12,552 nucleotides of DNA from Bacteroidales bacterium (GCA_017428285.1 JAFRRE010000117.1:1-12552); one strand, 5' to 3'; shown: positions 5,761-12,222, numbered from the stretch's first letter. The notes: a model not told the origin generated them from the sequence alone. A program made the numbers and translations.

Positions 5761-8700
5761 TTACTGAACAAGGCGGACTGAGAGTCCAGGACAACGGTAT
5801 GGAGCACCATTGATATGAAGACCATCATGATAAATAGTCACAGGCCACGCGCAACTGCTACCTGCGCATGAAGCCGACCAGTAATAGCCACCGTAACCCA
5901 CGTAGTTGACCGAAGTTCCATCGCGCTGGCCTGCAGCAGGAAGAAAGACCGCTCCATGTCCCTCAAGTGAGTTTGTCCATGTCGAAGAACTGATTATGTT
6001 GCTGCTGTAGATTGCTTCGCCTTGGTTAACACAATTCAAGGTGTAAAAATTATTACTCCAATTGTCGGGCAATAAGATAACGCCATTTATATTGTTCACC
6101 TGCGCCTTGGCAAAGCGAATGCCAGAGTTGGTAGTGCGCGTATTGAAAACATACCTCCATTCATCAACTGTCAATGTACGCCATTGGTGACTTTGGTTAC
6201 CCCCATTTGAGATAGCATTGTAATAACCCCAATCGGAGTTAGCATAATTGCCTGTCAAATTATGATTTCCATATGGCCCATAACATTCTGGACAAGAATT
6301 GTTGGAATCCCAAGGATGATAATAAGTGTTCCCGCAATTCCAACCACTTGTACCCCAACCAAAAAGATCAATATAGCCACTATACGACGAAGAGATATTG
6401 CTGTTTGCACTGCCAATGCAATCATACTGATTGGTTGCAAAACGCCAAGTATTTGTTGAAGCTTTAAATTGCAAGTTTCCTTGAGAAAAATGAACCTGCT
6501 GTGTGGCACTTACAGAGAAACTTCCAGGCAACACACCATTAGGCCAAATTGGGGTATTATCAAAATGCGCAACCAAACTTCTATTGCTAGTCACTGTAAA
6601 TGTATAAGTGGCAGTAATGGAGACTTGGCTGCCATTCACCGTCCAATTGGTGAAAGTGTAGCCACTGTTGGCATAAGCATGCACTGTGCACGACTGGCCG
6701 TAGGTATAGGTGCCGCCACCACTCACTGTTCCACCAGCACTTGGGCTAGCTGAAACACTAATGGTGTAGCTATTGGCTTGGAAATGGGCAACGTATGAAG
6801 CCGACTCCGTCACTGTGAAAGTGTAGGAGACATTGGTGGATACCTGGGTGCCGTTCTTTGTCCATTTGACAAAAGTGTAACCTGTTGCATGGTTTGCTGT
6901 CAAGGTACAACTTTGCCCGTAAGTATAAGTGCCGCCACCGCTTACTGTTCCGCCGTTACTTGGACTAGCCGAAGCACTGATGGTGTAGCTTTGTGCCTGG
7001 AATTGCGCTACAAGGGTACGATTACCTGTCACGTTGAATGTGTAACTGGTATTTGTTGAAACCTGTGTGCCGTTTTCCGTCCATTTTAGGAAGTTATACC
7101 CCGTAGCCTTTGTTGCATTTACCGTGCACGATTGCCCTTGCTGATATGTGCCACCTCCCGTCACTGTGCCACCGTTTGTGGGATTGGCAGAAACGCTAAT
7201 GGTATAGGTGGGTGTTTGGGAAGTCTTGAAATTCACTTCTTCACCATACGCTGGGCCTTGGCTGTTAATGGCGTAGGCTCTCACATAATAAGTGGTGTTG
7301 GGTGTCAGTCCCGTCATATTTGTCGTGAACTCGCCCGTGCCAGTTCCGCTGTTGGCATGGCTTCCGCTGATGGTTGGGTTGTGGCTCGTGCTCCAGCAGA
7401 TGCCGCGCTCGGTGACAGAGGCACCACCATCGCTGATAACATTGCCTCCTCCAGTAGCAGTAGTGTTACCGATGTTGGTCACGCTGGCTGTAGTTACGCC
7501 TGGGACTGAAATGGACAGGGTAGTAAATTCCACTTCATCACCATAAGCGGGTTCCACCCCATTAATGGCGTAGGCTCGCACATAATATGTGGTATTAGCG
7601 GTTAGGTTGGTCATTGCTGCGGTAAATTCACCCGTGCCATCACCTGCCTCAACATGCGTCCCATTTATAGTGGGTTCATGGTGGGTGCTCCAACACAAGC
7701 CGCGCTCCGTAACATCACTGCCACCATCGTTAGTCACATTGCCGCTGCCCATAGCAGATGTGGTGGTAATGTTGGTCACGATGCCAGTCGAGACCGTCGG
7801 TGGATTGGCTCCCGTGACAAAATCCACTTCTTCACCGTAGTTCGGCCCCTTGCTGTTGATGGCGTAGGCACGAACATAGTATTTAGTATGTGCGTTCAAG
7901 CCAGTGATGTTGCAAGTAAAACTACCCATTCCTTCGCCTGCCTGCATCTTGTGGTTGTTGACGGTTGGATTATGGCTTGTGCTCCAACACACACCGCGTT
8001 CAGTCACTATCGTACCACCATCGCTGGTCACCTCTCCACCACATTTTGCAGAGGTTTGTGCGATGTCAGTCACAGGGGCTGTGGTTACCTCTGGCAAGTC
8101 AAAATCTATGGTGGTAAAGTCTTTTTCTTCTCCGTAGCCCACACCTTTACTATTCTTAGCGTACGCGCGAACATAATAGGTTGTGTTGGCAGAAAGACTA
8201 GACAAATTGCAGGCGAATTCGCCCAATCCACTTCCCGAAGAGACATGGCTCTCGTTTATGGTTGGATTATGATTCGTGCTCCAGCACACGCCACGTTCGG
8301 TGATGTTGGCACCACCGTCGCCAGTGACATGGCCGCCACACGAGGCCGTTGTAGTTCCAATATTTTCCACTTCGGAAGTTTTCACAATTGGGAGCTCGTT
8401 GTCACGAGTAGTGAAAGTCACTTTGCCACTCGTTCCAGTGCCTCCTGCGTTTTTGGCAAAAGCCTCATAAACGTAAGTGGTATTAGGTTGAAGGTTGTTC
8501 AATTCAGCGGAATAGACACCGACACCACTGCCGCAGAAGACGGTGTCAAGGCTTCCGCCCGAGAGGCCGTAAACAAAACCTCTCGACTTCACCTCTGCGC
8601 CACCTTGATCTGTCACCTCGGCTGACACGCCAGCACTTGTATAATTGAGTGTAATGGCACCATCATTGACCTTAACAGTGGGAACTTCTATTTTCTCCTT

Positions 8701-8775
8701 TTTGCAAGTTATCAGTCCAAACGCAACAACAGCCATAATTACAAATGCTGTTATCCTTCTATAGTTGTTTTTCAT
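5761..8775 (-). CDS. Large repeat lipoprotein: 5 FnIII-like + 3 InlB-B-like repeats + FISUMP/lectin-fold-like C-terminal domain
   Basis: This 1004-aa predicted surface lipoprotein has a short signal peptide (1-23) and a lipobox LITC with Cys24, followed by KKEK. Five FnIII-like repeats of about 97 residues follow: 31-124 (divergent), 125-224, 225-322, 323-420 and 421-520. Repeats 2-5 share the motifs TERGxCWST and TYYVRAYA. Three InlB-B-type repeats of about 73 residues (521-594, 595-667, 668-740) share GGGTY..GQSCT, a GYxF stretch and W(T)xNG. Residues 741-1004 form a Trp/Tyr/Asn-rich domain containing LFGWGTSGW, a WRTLTVDEW segment and YYWSAS, and ending GLSVRLVQ, as in FISUMP/DUF1566-like and sulfatase-modifying/C-type-lectin-fold proteins. 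The architecture suggests a stalk with a ligand-binding tip. The last ~35 codons resemble a DGR variable region. The gene starts 12 bp after the vWA lipoprotein gene, so the two are co-transcribed. No specific ligand can be named. Confidence 0.88.
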   Translation of the reverse strand: MKNNYRRITAFVIMAVVAFGLITCKKEKIEVPTVKVNDGAITLNYTSAGVSAEVTDQGGAEVKSRGFVYGLSGGSLDTVFCGSGVGVYSAELNNLQPNTTYVYEAFAKNAGGTGTSGKVTFTTRDNELPIVKTSEVENIGTTTASCGGHVTGDGGANITERGVCWSTNHNPTINESHVSSGSGLGEFACNLSSLSANTTYYVRAYAKNSKGVGYGEEKDFTTIDFDLPEVTTAPVTDIAQTSAKCGGEVTSDGGTIVTERGVCWSTSHNPTVNNHKMQAGEGMGSFTCNITGLNAHTKYYVRAYAINSKGPNYGEEVDFVTGANPPTVSTGIVTNITTTSAMGSGNVTNDGGSDVTERGLCWSTHHEPTINGTHVEAGDGTGEFTAAMTNLTANTTYYVRAYAINGVEPAYGDEVEFTTLSISVPGVTTASVTNIGNTTATGGGNVISDGGASVTERGICWSTSHNPTISGSHANSGTGTGEFTTNMTGLTPNTTYYVRAYAINSQGPAYGEEVNFKTSQTPTYTISVSANPTNGGTVTGGGTYQQGQSCTVNATKATGYNFLKWTENGTQVSTNTSYTFNVTGNRTLVAQFQAQSYTISASASPSNGGTVSGGGTYTYGQSCTLTANHATGYTFVKWTKNGTQVSTNVSYTFTVTESASYVAHFQANSYTISVSASPSAGGTVSGGGTYTYGQSCTVHAYANSGYTFTNWTVNGSQVSITATYTFTVTSNRSLVAHFDNTPIWPNGVLPGSFSVSATQQVHFSQGNLQFKASTNTWRFATNQYDCIGSANSNISSSYSGYIDLFGWGTSGWNCGNTYYHPWDSNNSCPECYGPYGNHNLTGNYANSDWGYYNAISNGGNQSHQWRTLTVDEWRYVFNTRTTNSGIRFAKAQVNNINGVILLPDNWSNNFYTLNCVNQGEAIYSSNIISSSTWTNSLEGHGAVFLPAAGQRDGTSVNYVGYGGYYWSASCAGSSCAWPVTIYHDGLHINGAPYRCPGLSVRLVQ
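5764..5884 (-). other. Candidate DGR-type variable region at the 3' end of the 1004-aa gene
   Basis: Codons 965-1004 encode YWSAS, then a block of mixed small and aromatic residues (970-996), then the constant ending GLSVRLVQ. In codons 970-996, 22 of 27 end in T or C, with an unusual run of NNT codons (CCT, ACT, ATT, TAT, CAT, GAT, GGT, CTT and others). AAT/AAC templates mutated at their adenines would give this pattern. The GLSVR segment (5775-5787) holds a small inverted repeat GGACT-GAG-AGTCC. No template repeat or reverse transcriptase is present in the window. Confidence 0.4.
6556..7215 (-). repeat. Three tandem InlB-B-like repeats (DNA and protein level)
   Basis: Three units of about 220 bp encode residues 521-594, 595-667 and 668-740. 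Blocks such as GGAGGTGGCACATATCAG-like coding for GGGTY recur at DNA level with few changes. Units 2 and 3 are the closest pair. Recombination between units could change stalk length. Confidence 0.8.
7216..8403 (-). repeat. Four closely similar FnIII-like tandem repeats
   Basis: Four units of about 295 bp encode residues 125-520. Each has CGG or GGG near the start, TERGxCWST in the middle and TYYVRAYA near the end. The more divergent first FnIII-like unit (residues 31-124) lies just upstream in the gene and is not counted here. Confidence 0.8.
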
Positions 8776-8787
8776 AACGCTTTACAA

Positions 8788-9987
8788 TTAATTGGTTTTC
8801 AAAACATCAACAAATTCCTTGGCGTAAGTCTTCAGTAGTCTGAATTTGTCTTGTCCCAATGATTGAGAACAGTCCAAGTTCAGCATGACGAGCGAACTAT
8901 AATAATTGTTTGTAATCTCCGTGTTTCCCGATGAGGTGAACTCGGTGTTGTGACGCCAGACATTCGCATTGGCATTGTACTTCCACTCTTGCAAATGGGC
9001 AATGGTTTGGTTGTTGAACTCGCTATTGTCGGCATTTCCCATGCCTTCAAACTCGAAAACGGCAAAAGGAGGATTCATTTCAACCGCTGTTACCGTAGTT
9101 CCGCTTGTGCTTGTTACGCCTCTGTATTGCACATTGGTAAGTACACCTACACCATTGCTGTTGGTAATGTAAACGCCTTCAATATACTTTTGAGATTGCA
9201 AGGCATCATTTGGCTCAACGGTAGTAATATCAAAGGTGAAGCGCACACGGGTGTTGGGGTCTGGCGCAGGTGGGCGTAAAGTCATGATGGCGTTGGTGTT
9301 TTTTTCATGCAGTTTTTCTGCGATTTCCCTAAATGCCTCGCGTACTTCATCAAAACTGGTCACATTGTGTACATAGGTGTCAAAGTCTTCGTCAGGTAAA
9401 GATGAAATGCCGTTCAGGTTGTTCAAAAACACGGGAATATCGTAACTCTCTACATCATTGCCTTGAATACCGATAGTGTGAGCACCGATTTTCTTGGTGC
9501 CAATCTTTTCGTTTCTTATGCGTTGTGTCACCGCTTGGAGATATTCCGTTCCACTATTATAATTAGTATTCATCGTATAAGAGCCTTCATCCAAACCATC
9601 AGTAAAGTTTACGATAGAGACATTAATCAAATCTTGTGGAATACCATTTGAGGCAAGCATGTCAAGAGAGGTGTTCACTGCATGATAAAGAAGTGTGGCT
9701 CCGCCCAAATCCAAACCATCAATGAAATCCTTTGTCTGCTGGATGGTCGCTGCATCAAGGCGTGTAATGGGTCTGGTGTAAAGCTGTTGGTTGAAACCTA
9801 TGACACCAAGATACATACCAGCGGGAAGCGAACCACTATTACCTCCGTTTCCGTTGCCCCCACCATTTCCGCCATTATTACCTCCATTGTTTGGATCATT
9901 CGGGTCATCTGGTTTTGTACATCCAGCGGCACAAACTACCGCCACCGTTAACATTAAGGCCGCTAAAGCCTTCGTGAATTTCTTCAT
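8788..9987 (-). CDS. vWA-domain lipoprotein with apparent circular permutation of the vWA fold
   Basis: This 399-aa predicted lipoprotein has a signal peptide ending in lipobox CAAGC (Cys23) and an Asp/Asn/Gly-rich linker (27-53). Residues 58-227 then read as a vWA domain entered at its second strand: YLGVIGFNQ (59-67), GGATLLYHAV with Thr98, VNFTDG with Asp130, HTIGIQG (170-176), and the closing helix FREIAEKLHEK. The first strand with the metal-binding DxSxS is absent from this end. After a beta-rich region (about 231-365), the C-terminus supplies it: VMLNLDCSQSLG (367-378, Asp372/Ser374/Ser376) and helix FRLLKTYAKEFVDVL. All MIDAS residues are thus present, but in permuted order. The gene is first in a two-gene operon with the 1004-aa lipoprotein. 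A role in metal-dependent adhesion or surface assembly is inference. Confidence 0.85.
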   Translation of the reverse strand: MKKFTKALAALMLTVAVVCAAGCTKPDDPNDPNNGGNNGGNGGGNGNGGNSGSLPAGMYLGVIGFNQQLYTRPITRLDAATIQQTKDFIDGLDLGGATLLYHAVNTSLDMLASNGIPQDLINVSIVNFTDGLDEGSYTMNTNYNSGTEYLQAVTQRIRNEKIGTKKIGAHTIGIQGNDVESYDIPVFLNNLNGISSLPDEDFDTYVHNVTSFDEVREAFREIAEKLHEKNTNAIMTLRPPAPDPNTRVRFTFDITTVEPNDALQSQKYIEGVYITNSNGVGVLTNVQYRGVTSTSGTTVTAVEMNPPFAVFEFEGMGNADNSEFNNQTIAHLQEWKYNANANVWRHNTEFTSSGNTEITNNYYSSLVMLNLDCSQSLGQDKFRLLKTYAKEFVDVLKTN

Positions 9988-10106
9988 ATCTGTTGAGTTT
10001 TAATGTGATTTCAAATCCTTTTGTTGGCCGACTCCTTCACCAACCAAATAAACCATCATTAAAACACAAAAGAAAAAGCGCGGGAGTCAAAACTATTGCT
10101 CATCCC

Positions 10107-10257
10107 GAACTCTGAGGCTCTCGCATTGCCCATCTCTCGAGGATAAACAATGCCGATGCCCACGCTTCGATTATATACACAAATGTATGTACGAAACAAT
10201 GGACGTAGAACATTGTCTTACCGTGCGAGAGATTAGAATTTGCGAGATTCAGAGTTC
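10107..10257. repeat. Long imperfect inverted repeat (about 46-bp arms)
   Basis: The left arm (10107-10152) and the reverse complement of the right arm (10211-10257) share, in order, GAACTCTGA, TCTCGCA, ATCTCTCG and ACAATG, with small gaps and substitutions between. The central 58 bp contain smaller hairpins: ATACA-CAAA-TGTAT at about 10175-10188, and ACAATG (10196-10201) with CATTGT (10211-10216). No open reading frame fits, and no target-site duplication is evident. It could be a MITE-like remnant, a structured RNA or a regulatory site. Confidence 0.75.
10180..10187 (-). promoter_or_regulatory. Possible minus-strand -7 box (TACATTTG) of the lipoprotein operon
   Basis: Read on the minus strand this is TACATTTG, an exact TAnnTTTG match, with a weak TGTT about 21 bases further upstream. 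It would give a leader of about 185 nt. It lies in the loop of the long inverted repeat. No better match to the consensus was found between here and the start codon at 9987. Confidence 0.35.
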
Positions 10258-10296
10258 CGCAGATAAAACGTCAGTTCAACGTCTTTCCATTATGTT

Positions 10297-10323
10297 TGCC
10301 AAGCGCATTTTGCGCGTTTGGCA
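10297..10323. repeat. Compact hairpin
   Basis: TGCCAA-GCGCA (10297-10307) pairs with TGCGC-GT-TTGGCA (10311-10323): eleven pairs, a TTT loop and a 2-nt bulge. No T-tract follows on either strand, so it is not a standard terminator. Its role is unknown. Confidence 0.7.
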
Positions 10324-10448
10324 TCGCAAAGAAACGAAAAATAATTGAAACAAAGGTCTAAAAAGATGAAAATGTACTGTTTTGTAGACCAAAACAAAAT
10401 CCAAGGCGAAGCAAAGCTCCCTCAAAAACAGAGAAATTGTGCAAAACA

Positions 10449-10544
10449 ATCCGCAATTTTGGCAAGGGCTTGGGTTGCGGAATCCCAACTTTTTTTCATC
10501 CTATAGAGAACAACCTTTCCTCGATTTTTAGTACTTTTGCACCC
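10449..10544 (+). repeat. Second copy of the terminator-plus-promoter unit seen at 274-360
   Basis: It shares with 274-360 the stem TCCGCAA (10450-10456) / TTGCGGA (10475-10481), an 18-nt loop of the same pattern (GGCAxGGGxTTGGG), the sequence TTTTTTTCATCCT, GAACA, CGATTTT and the promoter end GTACTTTTGCACC. Here an ATCCCAAC insertion separates the stem from the seven-T tract (10490-10496). No plus-strand gene lies upstream for it to terminate. Confidence 0.8.
10532..10539 (+). promoter_or_regulatory. Bacteroidota -7 box (TACTTTTG) of the second MFS gene
   Basis: This is an exact TAnnTTTG match, identical over 13 bases (GTACTTTTGCACC) to the box before the efflux operon. The start codon lies about 100 bp downstream. 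The intervening leader begins with a stable hairpin. Confidence 0.6.
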
Positions 10545-10582
10545 GAATTCGGCGAGCGTGTCGGTAGCCGAATCATAGGGTG
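10540..10582 (+). promoter_or_regulatory. Structured 5' leader hairpin of the second MFS gene
   Basis: ATTCGGC (10547-10553) pairs with GCCGAAT (10567-10573) around a 13-nt loop. An outer helix CACCC (10540-10544) / GGGTG (10578-10582) could extend it. It lies at or just after the expected transcription start. No known riboswitch pattern is recognised. Confidence 0.45.
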
Positions 10583-10637
10583 AATCTGTAAGAACTATGC
10601 CAGTTGGACACATGTTTAATTGAATAGATTCTTACGT

Positions 10638-11801
10638 ATGAAGAGAGATTCATCCAATCCAAAGATTCTTGTTGCGACCATCCTTTCGATGTCGCTGTTG
10701 ACTGTGATGGCGGGAGCCGCCGTCGCACCTGCCTTGAACGCCATCAGCGCCCATTTTGCTGACGCCAATCCGCTGCTCATCCAGTTTGTGGTGAGCATGC
10801 CCGCGCTGTTCATCATCCTCACCAACCTCTGTTTTCCGATGCTCTGCCGCGTGATGCGCACCCGCACTATCGCCCTTTGCGGCCTGCTGCTTTATGTGGC
10901 GGCGGGAAGCGGGGCCTTTTTCGCTGACAACATTGCTGTGCTGCTGGTACTCAGGGCATTGTTGGGTGTGAGTGTGGGCATGATCATGCCGCTTTCCACG
11001 GGACTTTTGGCCTACTATTTCCCTCCCGAGGAGCAAGCCCGCCTAATGGGTCTTGCCGCTGCCATGAACCAGATGGGCGGCGTGGTGGCCACTTTCCTCG
11101 CGGGAATGTTGGCGGCAGTTAGTTGGAACTATGCCTTCTTGGTGTATCTGCTTGGCCTCATCGCCGTAGTGCTCGTTATGCTTTTCCTGCCCAACGAAAG
11201 TCTGATGAAAAATGCCCCAACAACTCTAAACTCTAAACCCTCAACTCTAAACTTACTAAAGAAATACCACCCCTCGGTCGTTGGCATGTTCTTAGTGATG
11301 ATCCTTTTCTTCATCTATCCCACCAACTTCGCACTGACGGCCTCTGGGATGCTCTCTGTGAAGGGTGTCACCTTGGTGATGATGGGCTTGGATGTGGTGG
11401 CTTTCTTGGTAGGTTTGGTTTTTGGTGCAATGATGAAACGCTTTGCCGCACAGATGAAATACGCTGCCCCCATCGGCTTCATGGCGGGGTATTTATGCCT
11501 TGCCGGAGGGACTTCTTTGTCACTTCTTTTGCTTGGCTCGGCACTCATCGGCATTGCCAACGGCATCGGCGTTCCCTACCTGAACACCATCGGAAGCGTG
11601 AAAGCGGGCAAGGAAGCCGCCGCCACCGTGATGCCTTTGCTTTCCACGGCGCTCTATTTGGGACAGTTCCTCTCCCCACTGATTGTTTCGCCTATCGCAT
11701 CGGCTGCTCATTTGTCACCATATATGGTAGGCGCAATCATCGCGGTCGTTTATCTGCTTCAGGCCATCGTTACTAGGAAGGGGCAGATGTTGCCGAAGTA
11801 A
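10638..11801 (+). CDS. MFS transporter, DHA1-like (12 TM)
   Basis: This 387-aa inner-membrane transporter has about twelve hydrophobic helices in two halves of six. The N-terminal half has VAPALNAISAHF in TM1/loop 1 (about 29-40), the LRALLGVSVGMIMPLSTGLLA region of TM4 (motif-B-like Arg, about 105-125), and a motif-C-like GGVVATFLAGMLA (TM5). Motif A in loop 2-3 is degraded to CRVMRTRT. ATG 10638 is preferred to the in-frame TTG at 10620 because the protein then starts with a short basic segment before TM1. The central cytoplasmic loop (about residues 190-208) carries a short repeat, TLNSKPS-TLN, encoded by a 21-bp direct repeat. It has its own promoter and no partner genes. Drug or metabolite export by proton antiport is typical of the family; the substrate is unknown. 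Confidence 0.87.
   Translation: MKRDSSNPKILVATILSMSLLTVMAGAAVAPALNAISAHFADANPLLIQFVVSMPALFIILTNLCFPMLCRVMRTRTIALCGLLLYVAAGSGAFFADNIAVLLVLRALLGVSVGMIMPLSTGLLAYYFPPEEQARLMGLAAAMNQMGGVVATFLAGMLAAVSWNYAFLVYLLGLIAVVLVMLFLPNESLMKNAPTTLNSKPSTLNLLKKYHPSVVGMFLVMILFFIYPTNFALTASGMLSVKGVTLVMMGLDVVAFLVGLVFGAMMKRFAAQMKYAAPIGFMAGYLCLAGGTSLSLLLLGSALIGIANGIGVPYLNTIGSVKAGKEAAATVMPLLSTALYLGQFLSPLIVSPIASAAHLSPYMVGAIIAVVYLLQAIVTRKGQMLPK
11221..11252 (+). repeat. 21-bp partial tandem repeat in the MFS central loop
   Basis: CAACTCTAAAC occurs at 11221-11231 and again at 11242-11252, 21 bp apart and in frame. The sequence between them has further CTCTAAAC and CTAAACCC units. It encodes the variable loop between the two six-helix halves. 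It looks like a low-complexity insertion tolerated in a loop. Confidence 0.7.
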
Positions 11802-11836
11802 TCAAAAAAGCATAATCTATTTATCTAACGAACTCG

Positions 11837-11854
11837 TTTTCAAATCTTTGAAAA
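11837..11854. promoter_or_regulatory. Inverted repeat upstream of the small coiled-coil gene
   Basis: TTTTCAAA-TC-TTTGAAAA is an 8-bp inverted repeat with a 2-bp spacer, 37 bp before the start codon. CTC (11833-11835) and GAG (11855-11857) may extend it. It could be an operator or the weak terminator of the MFS gene. No TAnnTTTG box was found nearby. Confidence 0.4.
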
Positions 11855-11891
11855 GAGCAATAATTATCTTATTAACCCAAAAAGTAATATT

Positions 11892-12203
11892 ATGTCAGTA
11901 ACAGTCAAAAATGAAATCAGCAAGGCTGAAGTGCTTGTTTCGGGCCTGAAGAAACACCTCGATGAGGTGAAACAACTCGGCATTACCGCCGATGAAATCA
12001 AAAAGATGGAAGAGCTGAGCCAAACCCTTCTTCAAAAAGACGAAGAGGTAGAAGCCTTGCGTCGTGAGGCCAATGAAAAAGGGCGCGAAAACCGCGAACT
12101 TTTGGCAGAACTGAAAGAACAGATGCTCGCTTTCCGCAAAGCTGTCAAGCAACGCTACATGCAACCCGATTGGATTAAATACGGTGTTCAGGATAAACGG
12201 TAA
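11892..12203 (+). CDS. Small coiled-coil protein of unknown function
   Basis: This 103-aa hypothetical protein has no signal peptide and no hydrophobic segment, so it is probably cytoplasmic. Residues about 8-88 are almost entirely helical and charged, with heptad-like Leu/Ile spacing. One break at GITADE (30-35) separates a first helix (8-28) from a long second one (36-88), which suggests a helical hairpin or dimeric coiled coil. The C-terminus YMQPDWIKYGVQDKR (89-103) is aromatic and ends in basic residues. The start is set by an AT-rich context (AAAGTAATATT before ATG). The gene stands alone, between a MFS gene and a strong terminator. Similar small coiled-coil proteins seem to occur in Bacteroidota, but no named family is recognised. 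Confidence 0.8.
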   Translation: MSVTVKNEISKAEVLVSGLKKHLDEVKQLGITADEIKKMEELSQTLLQKDEEVEALRREANEKGRENRELLAELKEQMLAFRKAVKQRYMQPDWIKYGVQDKR

Positions 12204-12222
12204 CATCTTTAAGACAATCCTC

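Larger units (their letters stand above)
9988..10637. other. 650-bp divergent intergenic region with several structured elements
   Basis: No credible gene lies here; the short open frames lack family motifs and overlap the hairpins. From left to right the region holds the leader of the lipoprotein operon (9988-10106), a long imperfect inverted repeat (10107-10257) with a possible minus-strand promoter in its loop, a compact hairpin (10297-10323), a GGTCTA/TAGACC inverted repeat (10355-10360 with 10385-10390), a terminator-plus-promoter unit (10449-10544), and a structured leader for the MFS gene (10540-10582). Confidence 0.7.

Noticed and set aside
7654..8625. Long open frame (323 codons) on the plus strand opposite the repeat lipoprotein gene
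   Set aside because: It is antisense to the FnIII-like repeats, has no family motifs, and its repetitive pattern mirrors the repeats on the coding strand.
10107..10257. Insertion sequence or CRISPR array at the inverted repeat
   Set aside because: There is no transposase frame, no target duplication, and no regularly spaced direct repeats.
10276..10613. Short minus-strand frames (10276-10488, 10422-10613) in the divergent region
   Set aside because: They overlap hairpins and the terminator-plus-promoter unit, and lack start signals and family motifs.
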